From Rotaria socialis (taxonomy: Eukaryota > Rotifera > Eurotatoria > Philodinida > Philodinidae), in NCBI GenBank assembly GCA_905331475.1, contig CAJNYU010000279.1, positions 1-64,000 on the forward strand: 64,000 nt of DNA. The letters run 5' to 3'. The translations under genes were made by a program, and so were the position numbers. The notes below the pieces were generated by a model. It was given only the letters and a program-made list of their open reading frames with translations, was not told the origin of the DNA and did no database searches. Shown in pieces: positions 12,028 to 25,475 of the stretch (within the stretch, counting starts at the first letter, position 1; every line of letters begins with the position of its first letter).

Positions 12028-13914
12028 TCAAGGGTACCATTCTAAAAGTAAGAGAAAAAAAGGTAGATTTATTTTCTTTTTACAATTATTATGGATGATG
12101 ATTTTTACTTTTCCATTGGTTGTTTTCAATTTAATCTGAGGTAATGCTGTATTAAATACCTAAAAGAAAAATTTAAGAGTGATTTCAAATAATAAATTTC
12201 TAACTTTTTTCATAGCTGTTGAAATAGCTGATGCTTGAAGTTGTTCTTCATTGAACCACTGCATTTGTTTTGTGGTTATTAATAGATCATTGTGTTCACA
12301 ATAAGCATAATAAATAATATATTGCTTATCAATATGAGAGAAAAGATGACGGCACTAACAATAGATTGAACTTTATTTCTTTTAGAAAAGTATTTCATCA
12401 TTACCTGTCCAGCTAATTTGATATTTTCAACATTGATTGTTTTATCGAATACGGTCATACGTTGAATTTCTTCGATAACAAAATTTTTTCGTGTTTGTTC
12501 ATTCATGTGATCAAGATCATTTGAAGTATTGATTTCTGTAAATGACCAAAGACCAGATAGAAGACCTGATTTTTTTTGTTTAATCATTAGAAATTCAAGT
12601 TGATGAGTTAAACGATATAGAATAAGAACAAATGAGGTTTCGTCTCGTTGTTTAGTTTTGGCTTTTTTTCGTGGATAATTTTCAACAAGAGAACGATTAG
12701 ATTCCATATCTTCAGATCTTAAACACAACGAACAATTTGATGCACACTCTTCAATATCAACAATCATTTGTCGAGTCTAAATGAATAATTTGAAAAAGGA
12801 AAATTGCATACTTGAAATAATCTATATACTTGTTGTAAATATGCTAAACATTGATTTTGAACTGGACATATATCACATTTAGGTCTTTGTGGTGTGCATA
12901 CTGTAGCGCCTAATTCCATGAGACTTTGATTAAGATCACCCGGTCGTTCAGGACATACAATATCAGTTGCTAAAGACCTATATAGATGAATTAATAAAGT
13001 ATGTATTATATATATATATAAAAGTTGATCGAAATATTTTGTGCAATTAAATTACCATAGAAAATCGGATGTAGATTTTTTCTTTAACTCACTACCAATA
13101 CATCGCATACGAGATAAAACACGAATAACATTACCATCAAGAATTGGATTTGGCTACAAAAAAAAATGATCATCTCAATCAAAAAAACCACAAAAAAAGA
13201 GTAAAGAGAATAATAAAAAACCTGACTAAATGCAATTGAACTAACAGCACCCGCTGTATAACGTCCAACGCCTGGTAGTCGATTAATCAATATATCCAAA
13301 TCTTTTGGAAATTCACCATCAAATTCATTGATAATCTAATTGAGAGAAGAAATTTTCTAGCTAACAAAAATTGTTCAATTTACTAAATGAGCACATTTAT
13401 GTAAGTTTCTTGCACGGTTATAATAGCCAAGACCTATATGAAAAGTAAAGAAAAGGAAATTCTGTTAAAAATAATACCAGCCCAGCATTTGAGAACATCC
13501 TAAATAAACAAAAAGTTTTGTGATATTAATAAGACAAAAAGTCATAGTTTACATCTTCAGTAGCTTCAGCCAGCGCTTTGATATCTGGCCATTGCTAAAG
13601 AAAAAACACACCATAGAGAACATGATGTATGAAGAAAAGAATTTTATCTACTTTCATCCAAGTTTCATAATATCGAATAACAGTGGCAACTTGAGTTTGT
13701 TGAAGCATTAATTCAGAGACTAGTACTAAAATTAGACACACGACAAGAATATATACAATGGTCAATATGTCTTAAAACCTCGATAGGCAACCACATTTGA
13801 ATCTGTATCATGCCAATCTCGCCAAGGTAATTTTCGTTTATATGTATCATACCATGCTAATAATGAACGACGGCCAATTAGAATTTCTTCTTTTGAAAAT
13901 CGATGTCGAGCCAT
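12028..13914 (-). CDS. MUTYH: MUTYH, adenine DNA glycosylase (445 aa)
   Basis: Eleven exons (first 13914-13779, last 12159-12028) join with consistent phase into 445 residues. The enzyme removes adenine mispaired with 8-oxoguanine in base excision repair. PWRDW near residue 30 starts the fold. LVSELMLQQTQVATVIRYYE carries catalytic Glu50. LPGVGRYTAGAVSSIAF (about 128-144) is the helix-hairpin-helix, and NPILDGNVIRVL holds catalytic Asp152. Cys206, Cys213, Cys216 and Cys222 keep the C-X6-C-X2-C-X5-C spacing of the 4Fe-4S cluster. A C-terminal NUDIX-like domain follows (FVLILYRLTHQ, SGLLSGLWSFTE, LFSHIDKQY), the part that recognises 8-oxoG. One exon is only 22 nt. The protein is about 100 residues shorter than the human form, mostly at the N-terminus, and no clear mitochondrial presequence is visible. 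All key residues are present, so it should be active. Confidence 0.95.
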
Positions 13915-14102
13915 ATTTATCTATAATATAGAACTGAATAGTAAACTTTCCGTCACTATTTAACTGCCAATACTATCAATTAGAATTAATTCTATAGCAG
14001 TTCGGACGATTGAGAGGTAGTGGCCATCGTGAATAGCATTGATCAATGGTTATGACTATTTTTTTAAAACTAGACAGAGACCCATTTGCGGAACCTAACC
14101 AA

Positions 14103-14519
14103 CAGGGGCGGAGTCAGGGGGGAGGCTCAGCCACCTAGCGAGATTTTAGAAAATGCATTTTTTCATATATAAATGTGTATTAATGTTTCCAGTTTAACGT
14201 TTTAACAAGTGCTGCCAGGTAGCGAAGTCAAAAACCCAGAAAAAAGCAAGAAAAACTTTTAGAATCCCAGAAAAATCCAGAAAAACTTTCAAAATTCTCA
14301 AAAAATCCGATAAAATTTTCAAAATTCCTAAAAAACTGCAAAAAGACTTTTAAAATCCGGGAAAAATCCAGAAGAATTGTCAAAATCCGAAAGATCCGCC
14401 AAAACTGCTCCTAAAGCGCGCTTTTAAAAGTGGTCCCTCGCCCCCAATTTTAGGATGTTCTCGACACCTCTGAGGGGCTGAGCCCCCCCCCCTAGCCCAA
14501 AACCCTGGCTCCGCCACTG
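14103..14519. mobile_element. hAT-type MITE, 417 bp, perfect 8-bp TSD, internal minisatellite
   Basis: The left end CAGGGGCGGAGTCAGGG and the right end CCCTGGCTCCGCCACTG are 17-bp inverted repeats with two mismatches. Flanking copies of CTAACCAA at 14095-14102 and 14520-14527 are an exact 8-bp target-site duplication, as made by hAT transposases. Subterminal GGCTCAGCC-type segments also pair between the ends. The middle contains about five degenerate 30-bp tandem units of the form CCCAGAAAAATCC-AGAAAAACTTTCAAAAT (about 14235-14388). It has no reading frame of note and is non-autonomous. It sits between the MUTYH start and the ANKFY1 stop, so it may lie in the ANKFY1 3' flank or the MUTYH promoter. 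Its first bases resemble the element at 4442-4641. Confidence 0.92.
14235..14388. repeat. degenerate 30-bp tandem repeat inside the MITE
   Basis: About five copies with a 30-31 bp period are visible, each with an AGAAAAA-rich first half and an ACTTTYAAAAT-like second half. Copies differ from one another at several bases, so the array is old or error-prone. Minisatellite cores of this kind occur inside some non-autonomous DNA transposons. Confidence 0.75.
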
Positions 14520-14915
14520 CTAACCAATATTAATAGAACTCATAAATGACGAACACAATCGACATAGTATCAGATGGTAAATTCCTGTTCATTGATTCAT
14601 CACATATTCCCCATTCCTCCCCTTTGTTTATTACAATTTTACTATCATCAACTACTATATTATATTTGTTTTTGTTTTCAAGAAAGAATCATAGAAATAG
14701 AATCAAAAAGAGAAAAATAAACAGAATGTATCCGCAATAGTGCTAAAATGCAAAAATAAATTAACAGTCAAAGAACAAAAAAGAATAAGAATCAATTATA
14801 GCGATTTGACTAGTAGTTAAGGTTTTACAAGGAAATTTGGAAATTTGAAAAAGAAACACGAATAGACATTTAAAAAAATTTGATTAATTTTGTTCGTAAA
14901 CATACAAGAAAAGAA

Positions 14916-17900
14916 TCAACGAGCTGCCGCTACACCGTGTGTTAAAACATCATTGCACAATTGACAAACTCTTACTGGTTTTTGCAAATTAAATTTCATA
15001 ATAGGTAATTCATTAACAGAACATCGTTTGCATAAAACTCGACCACAATGTCGACTAAAAATAAATAACAGCGAATATAATAATATTTTTCAGTATAGTC
15101 ATATAGACTCAAAATAATACTAACCAATGATGTCTTCGATTTGTTATTGTAAATTTTGTTCCACATTCTAAACAAGTCTCACCTTCACCCCATGGTGGTT
15201 CACGAGTAATAATATCTATAATAATATATTCATGAATTTATGATTATAGTAATTAACAACTTACCAAGAATATTAACAAGTAAAGCTTTGCTTGGTGCCG
15301 GACTAGTAAATATTGATAGTGAGTCGTTATTACAAATACTTAAATTAGCACCAGCTGTTACAAGAGCACGGCATAATTGGCCATGACCATTTTTATAAGC
15401 CAATAAGAGAGCTACCAGAAATCATATGTGTTTTTGTGTGTTTCACTGAAAAGTCCTAGAGCAAAAACAAAAAGTTACCTGTATTTCCTTGTGCATCTTG
15501 AATATCAAGAGGAAATGTTGGATAACGTTTTAGAATTTGTTCAAATATAAATTGAGCATTTTCTCTACTATTAGCTGCTAAAACATGAAGACAGTTCATT
15601 CCTCTAAAAAAAAGGCCGAATTAGTAAAATAAATTCGAAAATCAAAAAAAAATTATACTTAGCATTTGTTGCCAACTCATCAATATCAGATTCTGCTAAT
15701 AGACAACGTACAACATCGGCATGAGCATGTTGAACAGCCAGATGGAGTGCTATAGGAAAACAAAAGCAAAAAATTGAATTCTTCAAAACAAAAAAATTGA
15801 TTATTCATACCAGTATTTTGATTAGCATCAACTAAATTAGCCTGAATATGATTTTCAAGAAGAATATTACAAATAGCAGCGCGATTATTTTCTGCTGCAA
15901 TATGTAGAGCTGATCGACTATTAGCTGTAACGTCATTAATCTTTCCACCTGCAAGTATCTATACAAAAAAGTTTGAACATAATTTATAGAGAACTGTTGA
16001 AATTATTATTACTAAATTTCGAAGAATAATTTCACTTCCTATTTGTACAGATAAATGAAGTGGCGTAAATTTACTAGCATCTTGTACACAATTATTAACA
16101 TTAACATGAACAGTTAGTAAAAATAGAACACTTTCGATATCACCATTTTGTACGGCGACGTGAAGAAAATTTCTACCTTTATTATCCAGCTAAAAAACAA
16201 AATTCTTAGTTTTTACTTTTTTGAATTAGGGAATAGAGATCTGTCTTGGTTTTCATCATCTTCTTCTAATGAACGTACTTGTTCAGCTGCTCGTGGTTCC
16301 CGTTTTAAAATAAGATTTGCAGCTTCGTTATTTTTCGCTACCATCGAACAAGCGAATGGCGTTTGATTTTGTTTATTACGTATGGTTAGATCTAAACTTG
16401 GTGCATTAAGTAATAGATTTATTATAGCTGTATGTTGATTTATGATTGCAACATGTAATGGAGTATTAGCTTCAGCATCCTAATAATACGAAATTTTCTA
16501 AATAATTAAAAGATTTTTATTTTTTGATAGCACTTTTTTATTTATATCAGCATGATATTCAATTAATGCCGAGACAACTCGTTCCAGACCCCATTGAGCC
16601 GCTAGAATGAAATTAATAATCATTTGATGAACAGTAAAATTCTTCTTGAATCATACCAAGATGTAAAGGACTTTCAAGAGTTTTGCATATATCAGGTGCT
16701 TCACCGTTTACACCAGACTGACGAGAAGAATTAATATCACAACCACTATCAATTCAACAAAATTTGTTGTAATTCTCAGAGTACACATTGATACAAGTTT
16801 ACCTTCGGATTAGAAAACAAGCGACACTTTCATTATTTTCATCGATTGCCCTGTGTAAGAGAGTTTGCCGACAATTATCAGGTCCATTTGACCATCTAGA
16901 AAATAGCACAATCTTCTATGTATTTATTTTAAATTTAATGCACTACACGCCAGGGGTTACTGTTTCCTTGTTTCAGTAAAAATCAAAGTTTCTTTCAAAA
17001 ATAACTCCTGAACACTGTTTCCGATTCGAAAGCTGACTGATTCACTTGAATCAGAATAGTATGTTTGATTCTTGACTTTAAAAATATTCAAAGTATTTTT
17101 CCACAAGCAAAATATCTTACTGTGTACTGTCACAACCAAATTTGACAAGTATTGAAGCTATGTCTTCTTGGCCCGAATCTAATGCATTCCATAAAACACT
17201 ATTATCGTTTTCATCAACAACGTTCATATTTGCTCCATTACGGCAAAGTGCTTCAACTACAGACGGTAGATGATGTTTCACAGCAAGTTGTATCGGTGAT
17301 AAACCATGCGTTTTTTCATTAACATCAGCACCTTGTTCAAGTAAAAATAATGATGCTTGAACATTTTGTTTACTAATAGCTTGTGCTAATAATGGTGTTT
17401 GTTCACAATCTTTTATTTCTAATTTTGCATGACGAATCTGTAAAAGTTGTTTGGCTATTGGTAACATATTCATCCAAAGCGTTAATGAAAAAATACTTTG
17501 ACCATGTTCATCTTGAATATTGAAATTTGGCTTTAAAAGTTCATCCGTAATTCTATCACGAAATTGAATATAAATCTCAAGTATACGTTCTTGTGATGCA
17601 TAAACAGCGCGATGAATTGGCGTTTGAAGACCAACAATGGAGTTTGTTGCATCACTAAACGATGCCGCTGGATAAGTTTGAATATTTGGATTAGCACTAT
17701 TTTCAAGTAATGCTCTTGTAAATTGTTCCAAACAAAATTGAGATGTTAGATGTAAAGCTGTTTCACCTTGTTTATTAACATGATTTATTATTGTACCTTT
17801 TTTTATTAAATAAAGTCCAGCTTGTTGATAATGATGACGAGCACATTTATGTAAAATGGATTCATTTGAATTTGGATCGATAGCATCTACGCTAGCACCA

Positions 17901-20239
17901 CGACCAACAAGTAAACTTGCAAATGTTTCTTGATCAAAGCTAATATCTGAATTTGATTACAAAACAAAAGGCCAATCAATATTTTTGTTTTAAATATTTA
18001 TTACTTGAAAGATACTTTCGTAGGAAAATTATTATAATTTCAATCCTATTCGAAAGAAGTATGCCTTAGATGTTTCCAAACAATAATCGAAGTATTTATT
18101 TGAAACAAATAATTAAAGTTTAGATAAAAACAGAAGTGCTCCACTATGGAAAAATATCTTATTGAAAGAACGTAATTATATTCAAATTTTTTGATAATAA
18201 AATGACATGTTCTTGATACAACATAAAGGTAACCGTGTATTCGAGTAATCAACTTCTTCTTTATCACTACATGTTCGTTATCAAGGTAAAGCGCTGTCTC
18301 TGTTTTGCTATCAACTGACAGCCATAATCAAATCTTCCCGCTACATTTTTCGGCCATGATAACTTTTTATTCAGTAATATATAAGAGACTTGCATACTTT
18401 CTTGGCCAATTCTATTTTCTCATTGTTCAAAATACTTTCTATATAAATTACGTACTGAAATGTAAACGTTCAAATCAGAACCAATAAGCTCCTATTGATT
18501 GCTATTAGAGATCCGTTATGAAATATTATTCTGTCTTTGATAAATATGACAGTCAAGCACTAGATTTGACATACTTTCGCTGAACTCTATATTCTTTAAC
18601 AGGCTTAATCAACTTACGTAATTGTTCAGCTTGTTGAAGTGCTAGCCACAAAGGTACATGATCATCTTTATTTCTATCATCCAATGCTAATTTCGGTGCT
18701 TTTAATAATTCACGAAAGACATGCATATTATTAGCTAGTATTGCTCTATGAAGGCAATTATTGCCTCTTGCATCTTGTTTTTTTGTATCAGCATTATGTC
18801 CAAGCATAAGTTCTGCTACCCGACACATTCCAGCCATAATACCAGATTGTAATTCAGTAGGATTAAGACCACTTAATAAATGTAATGGTGTTTCACGTGC
18901 AACATTTGTTTGATGATTCAGTAAACAATCGTGTTTAATAAGAAATGTTGCAGAATGTTCATCACCTAAAGACATAAAACATTTTCATGTTCTATACATA
19001 TTTCTTTAAAAAAAGTATGAATATTGTTTTTACCTCGTTTAATAGCTAAATGGAGTAATGTTCGATTTTCAGCATCAATATGATTAATATCTGCTTGATG
19101 ACGGACAAGATTTTCCGCCATACTATCTTGTTTTGTTGTTAATGCTAATTCAAGTGCTAATTCACCATGATCATCAAGTTCATTAACACGTTGGGCTAAC
19201 TAGAAGAATAAAGAAAGGAATTTTCGTTTTCGTTTTTTAGTCTTTCTTACCTCTGCATCATTATCAATCAAATAAAGAAAAAGCACATCTTCACGTTTCA
19301 TGCGTACTGCTTGATGAAGTGGATATTTAGTTTTTTGTTTAAATAATTTATATGTCATTGGTGCAGGTAATTGTTGAAAATCTTCACTTGTAAAATCATT
19401 CTAAGTAGAAAAAAGAAACGGAACATATCAAATCATGAATATTTTCTCATAAGGATAGTAAACCCAATGTGTAGTAATTAATTGACTGCAGTGTGTATGT
19501 AAAACTTGTGCACCAATTTCTTCTGCTACTTTATAGAATTTTAAACAATTTCGAACTGTTATTGCTGATATTAATGCAGCTTCACATCTGAATAATAGAA
19601 GATAAAATATTTAATCGTACAAAACAAAGGTTTATTTCTACTAACTGATCAATTAATTCTCTTAATTCAAAGCGTTTAGCTGTTTTCATTAAATGCAATA
19701 GAAAATCTTCATTTTGTTTCTCAGCTATTTCATCGGCATAAACCCATTTTATCAATTGAAATCCAACATCATATGGTACATCTAGAAAAGAAAAAAAATT
19801 ATCAAAAGTAAAAAAAAAGAAATTTTTTCTTACCAGATAAATCAAGTTCAGTTGCATCACCTAATTGTTGTGGATCCCATTTAACACTACGTGCTGCTAA
19901 AATAAATCGATGGCCACGTAAAGTTTCTCCATCAAGTTTAATTGCTATATCACTGAAAAGAAAAGCATATGTATATTATATATGTATATATATATGAGTG
20001 TCGTTTTGTTTTTGCATTCTTTTATCAAACCTATAAAGTTCACGATTAAATAATTCGGCAACAGTTCTGAGTAAACGATATACAAACGAATTTTGATCTA
20101 TTTTTGTTGTTGAATTAAGAACATTATAGTTTCGTTCTAGTGTTTTATATCTTTGTTGAAGTTTAACATATTCTTCACGAAGTAAAACAAGATGTTGTTG
20201 TAATTTGCTCACTTCATTTTGATTATCACCACCGCTCAT
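14916..20239 (-). CDS. ANKFY1: Rabankyrin-5 / ANKFY1, BTB-ankyrin-FYVE endosomal protein
   Basis: Many short-intron exons give a protein close to the roughly 1170 residues of the vertebrate orthologue. ANKFY1 is a Rab5 effector on early endosomes and macropinosomes that binds PI3P. Residues 1-60 form a coiled coil (SKLQQHLVLLREEYVKLQQR). A BTB fold follows (RGHRFILAARS around 19900, then IKWVYADEIAEK). Then come about 20 ankyrin repeats over 19400-15240, with motifs such as ETPLHLLSGL, QTLLHRAIDENNESVACFLI and SALHIAA-type helices. The C-terminal FYVE finger spans two exons (15201-14916): CLECGTKF, the signature RRHHCRHCG and CKRCS, CQLC. All eight zinc-binding cysteines are present. A 665-bp intron (17951-18617) is much longer than the others. 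The start lies in MSGGDNQNEVSKL, and gene order and domain order match the family exactly. Confidence 0.95.
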
Positions 20240-22705
20240 GTTTAGTACGAGAAATAAAAATAAATCTAAACTGAAATAGAAGCTGCAATTCTAACCCGAA
20301 TATTATCTTATAATAATCGAAAGAACGCTTCATTTTTCTTCTTCCATACTATACGTTCTGGATGTTTCGTGATTCTTTTGTGGTGAAGATTCGAAACCAA
20401 AGGAAAATAGTCTTTTATTTTATTTGAATAATGGCGACATCTGAATTAAATATTCGAAGATTCACTCGAAAGGCAATCTATAGTTCTCTTGCAGCATATA
20501 TTGCTGCACAAAGATCTACTGCATCATGATTGAAGAGTTGTTGAAAGAATATTCAATATATATGAGAGAATGGCGCTGACATTATACGGTTGCTCTGCGG
20601 GCACGAAAAATCTTATAACTCAACTTCTACTCAATCGATTTGGGCAATTGACTTGTTAAAATGCTCCATTCAGTCCGTCCTACTCCCCATAAAATTATCG
20701 AGGTTTTTTATTTGCGTGGTAAGGATTTTTCAAGCATAAAAGATCATTACGAAAGCTGTTTGACAGAATCTATCGACAGAAATTCCTTTTTATATCCTAC
20801 AATTCTGACTAGACAAATAGATTTTTTTACGGAAGTTGGCAGCTCAGGTTCTCCTCTTTTTAACCATATAAAGTAATCTTAATTTTAATTTTGATTTCCT
20901 GATCAAATTTTGCAAAAATATGAAGGCATACACTTTGACCATTTTTTGTCACAACAGATTAAATCGTAACTACTAAAGACTACTTACAAGCTAAGTCAAA
21001 TTTCTGTTTTGTGTTTGATAGAGCAAAGAGCCAGAAATATTTTGATTAAAAAATAAATTTTAAAAATTTTCACGATAAAACAAAAAAGTAAAATAAAACA
21101 GATGGGTAGTCATTGTCGCACTAGATGTCACGACAGATTTCTTATTTTGACCTTTTGATTTCTCGTTAACTATAAGAGATTAGTCAATGAATTTTTTACC
21201 ATTTTTGACTGAGTATATGGTACATCTATGGTAAAAAGTTGAGCTGTTAACTAAGTGTCGTTCACAAGAAAATGGCATTTTACTGAAAAAATGTCACAAC
21301 AGATTAAAATAATAGATATTCGGAGAAAATATGATATTATTTCATCTTCTTTTACTTCTATCGACTCCTCTCGACTGAGAGACATTGTTAGACTTTTCAT
21401 TTTTATCGCGAAACAATGTTAAAACAAACTTAGCTATAAAGCGCGGTTCTAAAAGAATATTCCTTTTTAATAATAGCAATCGCATTACACTCCCGAAAAT
21501 GCATGAATAATACATGCGAGCAAAATTCTGCACATGTCTCTTGAATTCCCCGATTGAAAATGATTCGTTTCACATATGATAACCATATGTAAAAACATTT
21601 TACTCATAATTTTCTTTTTGTCAAGAAATCTCGGACCTTTCATATATTTTGAGATCTCAATTTTCTCTGAAATGGAAACCCTGGCAGTGGGGAAAATAGT
21701 TCACTCATATACAACAAATAAGGCTCTATCGAATGCACGAGTCAAATCGATCCTCTGTTTACTTTTATTTTTTTCGATTTTTTTCTTCAAACATTATGAT
21801 GTCAGCGCAATTCACTCATATATATATATAGACATGCAAGAGAAAAGGTAACCGTGAGATGCAGTTCCGATTGATTTCAACAGTTATTTAATTAGTACAG
21901 ACAATGACTTTTTCTGCACATAAAAATGTTGTTATAGAAAAGTCACACAATCTTTGTTGAATATTTTAGTCATATATATATATATATATTGTAAATGTAA
22001 TGCTTTCAATTGAATAGCTTTTTATTTTAGTTTTTGAAGCGATTCGGTGTCAACAAACACGTAGTAGTAATGCAAAAATCATGAAGTTATTATTCGTAAC
22101 CAAAGTGTCTTTTAATATTTGAAAAGGTTGATGTTTTATAGATACATGCTACTTAAATGTCGAGTATGCATCAAAAACAGGATTGACATATATTCAAAAG
22201 AAGTATTTCATTTCGTTTATATTGAATGAAGAATATTCACGAGTATCACACGATATTTGCTGCATTCTTGTTGTGCGCATTATTATTTTGTCTTATCATG
22301 ATATCGCAAAAATATTGACATGTAGTTGATACCTACTAGTTACTATCATTGAATGTTTGATAAAAGAAATCTTCAAGTCTTCTTGGATGATGTTGAAACA
22401 CTAATTTGAAAGAAAAAGGCAATTTAAGATTGTCGAATAATTATTCGTGTTACACGTATATATATAATTGTAGTAGGTCTATCGAGAGAGATTAACATCT
22501 GAATTTTCTAAATGTTGCCTGAATTTGTGAATGATTTGAATAGTATAGATTATTTTCCTTCACATATTTCTGTAAGACAATGTTAAAAATTCGATTGACT
22601 CATTGACAAATATCACTAATCTAAAATTTTAAAATCATAACATGCTTCAGAAAAATATTTTCTTTCAACAAATGATTTTAAAATTATCAAAAACTTTTAT
22701 TGTAA
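20240..22705. other. intergenic, no gene recognised
   Basis: About 2.5 kb between the ANKFY1 start and the 3' end of the next minus-strand gene. The first part should hold the ANKFY1 promoter, including a 19-bp inverted repeat at 20490-20508 (TGCAGCA-TATAT-TGCTGCA). A 14-mer TGTCACRACAGATT occurs three times (20947, 21126, 21292). An (AT)9 tract lies at 21972-21989. Reading frames here are short and lack any family resemblance. Confidence 0.45.
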
Positions 22706-24685
22706 TTAATAGCGGTAGTACGCATATGGATAGTAACTATTAGGACGATGGACGTATGGCGTGGTGTTGGAATACATATTAGTTGGTACGGACATATAGG
22801 CATTAGGTTGCTGATAATATAGTTGTTGACCTGGATAATAGTTGGGCGGTTGTACTGCATATGCACTTGAAGGTATAGTAGCAGTTGGCGTTGGAGTTGG
22901 AGTTGGAATAGGAATAACTGGTGCCGCTGAGGGTACTATATCATTAGTTGATGTACGGATTTCAAACGTACGAACTCGATCTTGTCCAGATAAATTTGCA
23001 TCATTTTCTGCTGTATTTGCTCCACGTCGGTCAATAATAATGATACGTTCTGTCATTGGCTGTGATGCTATTTCTGCCGGATTCGATTGTTGTTTTTTGG
23101 CAACTTTGAATAAATCTTCCATTGTTTCTGTGCCTATTTCTGTACTGGGTGCTGTATAAATTCTTCGTGTTGTTATTACTTCTTTATTGTTATCATCGTT
23201 AGTTGATTTTAATATTGATCTCTTGGTATTATAATGATTATTGGAAAACGAATTTTTGTATGGATCTGAAGATAATAGTGCATCATTATCATTAACGACT
23301 CGAACTCGAATTTTTTCGTTACCAGTATCTGTTGCATAATTTAAATCATTGCTACTTGCTGAACGTGACAACGAACGTGGACGTAAATCGTCAGCAGTTG
23401 ATGAACGACGTATTGAAGGAGTAAATTTATCGTATGATTGCTGTTGAGTTGGTTGCATTACATTCGAAGGTTGCTGCTGTTGTTGTTGTTGTTGATAATA
23501 AGCAGCATGTGAACGAGGCATTGTTGCATATGGATTCATATACTGCCAACCTCCAGTTGATGCTTGAGGAGAAGCCGGTGGGGCATAAGCAGGCTGACGT
23601 GCCTGTTGACTTAATTGTCGTTGATATTGACCTTGCTGATACACAGCATTTGAAGCACTCTGAGAATTTGTTGTTGGTTTCGCTGGTAACGCGGAAACAG
23701 GTGATGTTGGTGTTGAGGGCTCACTTGTTTTAGATGTAGAAGGTGCTGGTAGACTTTGCTTAATAAAAGTTGAATAAGCTTCTTTGTATCGCTTGTCATA
23801 TAGATGATTGATTGGATTAGGATAAGGTGCATCTGGATTGTGTGAAACATTGAAAATTGGAAATTCATGTGGTGATGGATCGTGACCCTTTGTTTTTGAA
23901 TAAAAAAACAACTATTTATGTATATGATCATTGTCAAAATTATGGCGAAGATGAATTGTCAAAGATGAGAATCATAGCTAATTTGTCTAAGGCGAGGATC
24001 TTCGAAAAAATTCAAATCATGTTCTCTAAACTATTTAGGATACTTTTCAATAGACATACGCATCTAAAATTTACAGAAGACATTTAAGTTAATTTCCTTT
24101 TATTTTTAAATGTAAACAAACTCTTATACCTCTCATGACCTAGCTCCATTCAAATTAAAAGACGTTCTAAACAATTCAAAATTATAAGTAGGCTATTTAT
24201 ATTTTCATTGTGTGCAATACGAGAAGAGCTCTAATTAAAAACTATACCAGCTGAGACGATCAGTTTCGAATTTCTGCACCACTCTATTGTGGAAAAACAT
24301 TAAGCTATCATTGTCACTATCAAAAAAAATTCTGATTCGTAATAAAACTCACTACATAAAATGATTAATAGAATTCTTAATAATATTTATGAAAATGCGA
24401 AAAAAAACTGCGATTTAACTTGTTCGTATGATTTTACGAGCCATCATAAATATATCATACCTGATTAAGAAATTCATATTTCATTCGTAGTGCGATTCCT
24501 TCTAATCTTGCTGCTAAAATATCTGAATCAACAGGTTGACCCGAGTTTCGAAGTTCGTCAGAAATTGCTAGCGCTTCTTCACTTAATATTTGTGATAAAT
24601 GAGAAACTGTTTCTGAATCCATACCAGCCAGTTTTCGGGCGACCAGGTTGACCGCTTTCGATATCATAATGCTATACTTAGTCAT
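22706..24685 (-). CDS. unrecognised Gln/Ser/Pro-rich protein (468 aa)
   Basis: Two exons (24685-24461 and 23887-22706) separated by a 573-bp intron encode 468 residues. Exon 1 gives a 75-residue, probably helical, non-repetitive N-terminus (KAVNLVARKLAGMDSETV, then LSQILSEEALAISDEL). Exon 2 begins GHDPSPHEFPIFNVSHNPDA. It then becomes low complexity: Thr/Pro/Ser-rich, a run of nine Gln near residue 145, arginine-serine segments (RRSSTADDLRPRSLSRSAS), a PTPTPTPT stretch, and a Tyr/Pro-rich tail ending YPYAYYRY. I recognise no domain, and there is no signal peptide or membrane segment. The conserved-looking N-terminus plus long disordered tail would fit a scaffold or RNA-granule protein, but that is a guess. 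The motif VITTRRI recurs as VVTTRRI in the protein at 62822-63786. Confidence 0.75.
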
Positions 24686-25475
24686 AGGACTTTAGTGTAT
24701 TAGATATACAACAAAAACAAAAAAAAATATTAAAAAAAATGTCTATAATTTAAATGAAGAATATACGAATACTCATGCGTACTAAGGAAAACAACGAATA
24801 AAACTGATTAAATGAATCAATGTGTTACCTTTTACCTTAATAACTCAGTAATATTGCATTTTTTTTTCTCTTTCAACGATTATTGCACAAAATTTATTGC
24901 CTTCGTCCAAAAACGAATATGAAAATATTTTGTTTATTCATGCTAGACTGATGTGTGCACATTTTCACTAATAAGAAAAAAAGAAATGCATTCTTCCCGA
25001 CTGCGTCATAATATTAATTAATGTATATTTGATAACGCTGGTATTTCTTTCTGTCTTTGCACGTATTCGATATGAGTGATAGAAAGTTCGAAATAGTCGT
25101 ACCAGGTGATCAAAAACTGTCATTTTTGCCATTGATTTTTTTTAGGAATATATAGAAATATTCGAACTATAAAGCAAAATAAAATGTGTAACATCGAATA
25201 CCAACCAACTAGTAATGACATCTGTCTATTAGTTGAATTTCTTTCTTTATGTGCTGTATGGGCGCTGTTGCTTAGAGGAAAGATAATCTGATATGATTGG
25301 ATTCAGTTAATTGAACGAAAAACTTGATCATTTTTTTCATTTATGTGAGTATAGACCCATATTTTTATTTTTTTTCTTCCTTTTTGCTTATCACACAGCA
25401 ACACTATCATAAAGATCATTTAAAATCATAATTAGTTTACTTTAGACATTATTTATTCTAATAATTATCTTCACA
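24686..25475. promoter_or_regulatory. divergent intergenic region upstream of elongin B
   Basis: This 790-bp interval separates two genes that start away from each other, the unrecognised protein (-) and elongin B (+), so it should contain both promoters. It is AT-rich. A TTTAG acceptor-like site at 25441-25445 lies 30 bp before the elongin B ATG. No specific factor site is claimed. Confidence 0.4.

Noticed and set aside
18553-18617. Continuation of the ankyrin exon of ANKFY1 into KPVKEYRVQRKYV
   Set aside because: A strong GTAAGT donor at 18617 gives the correct phase for the next exon and matches the family alignment; the extra codons are intronic.
22842-23733. Plus-strand frames opposite the low-complexity protein gene
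   Set aside because: They are antisense shadows of the repetitive coding exon; valine- and alanine-rich composition follows from the complementary codons.
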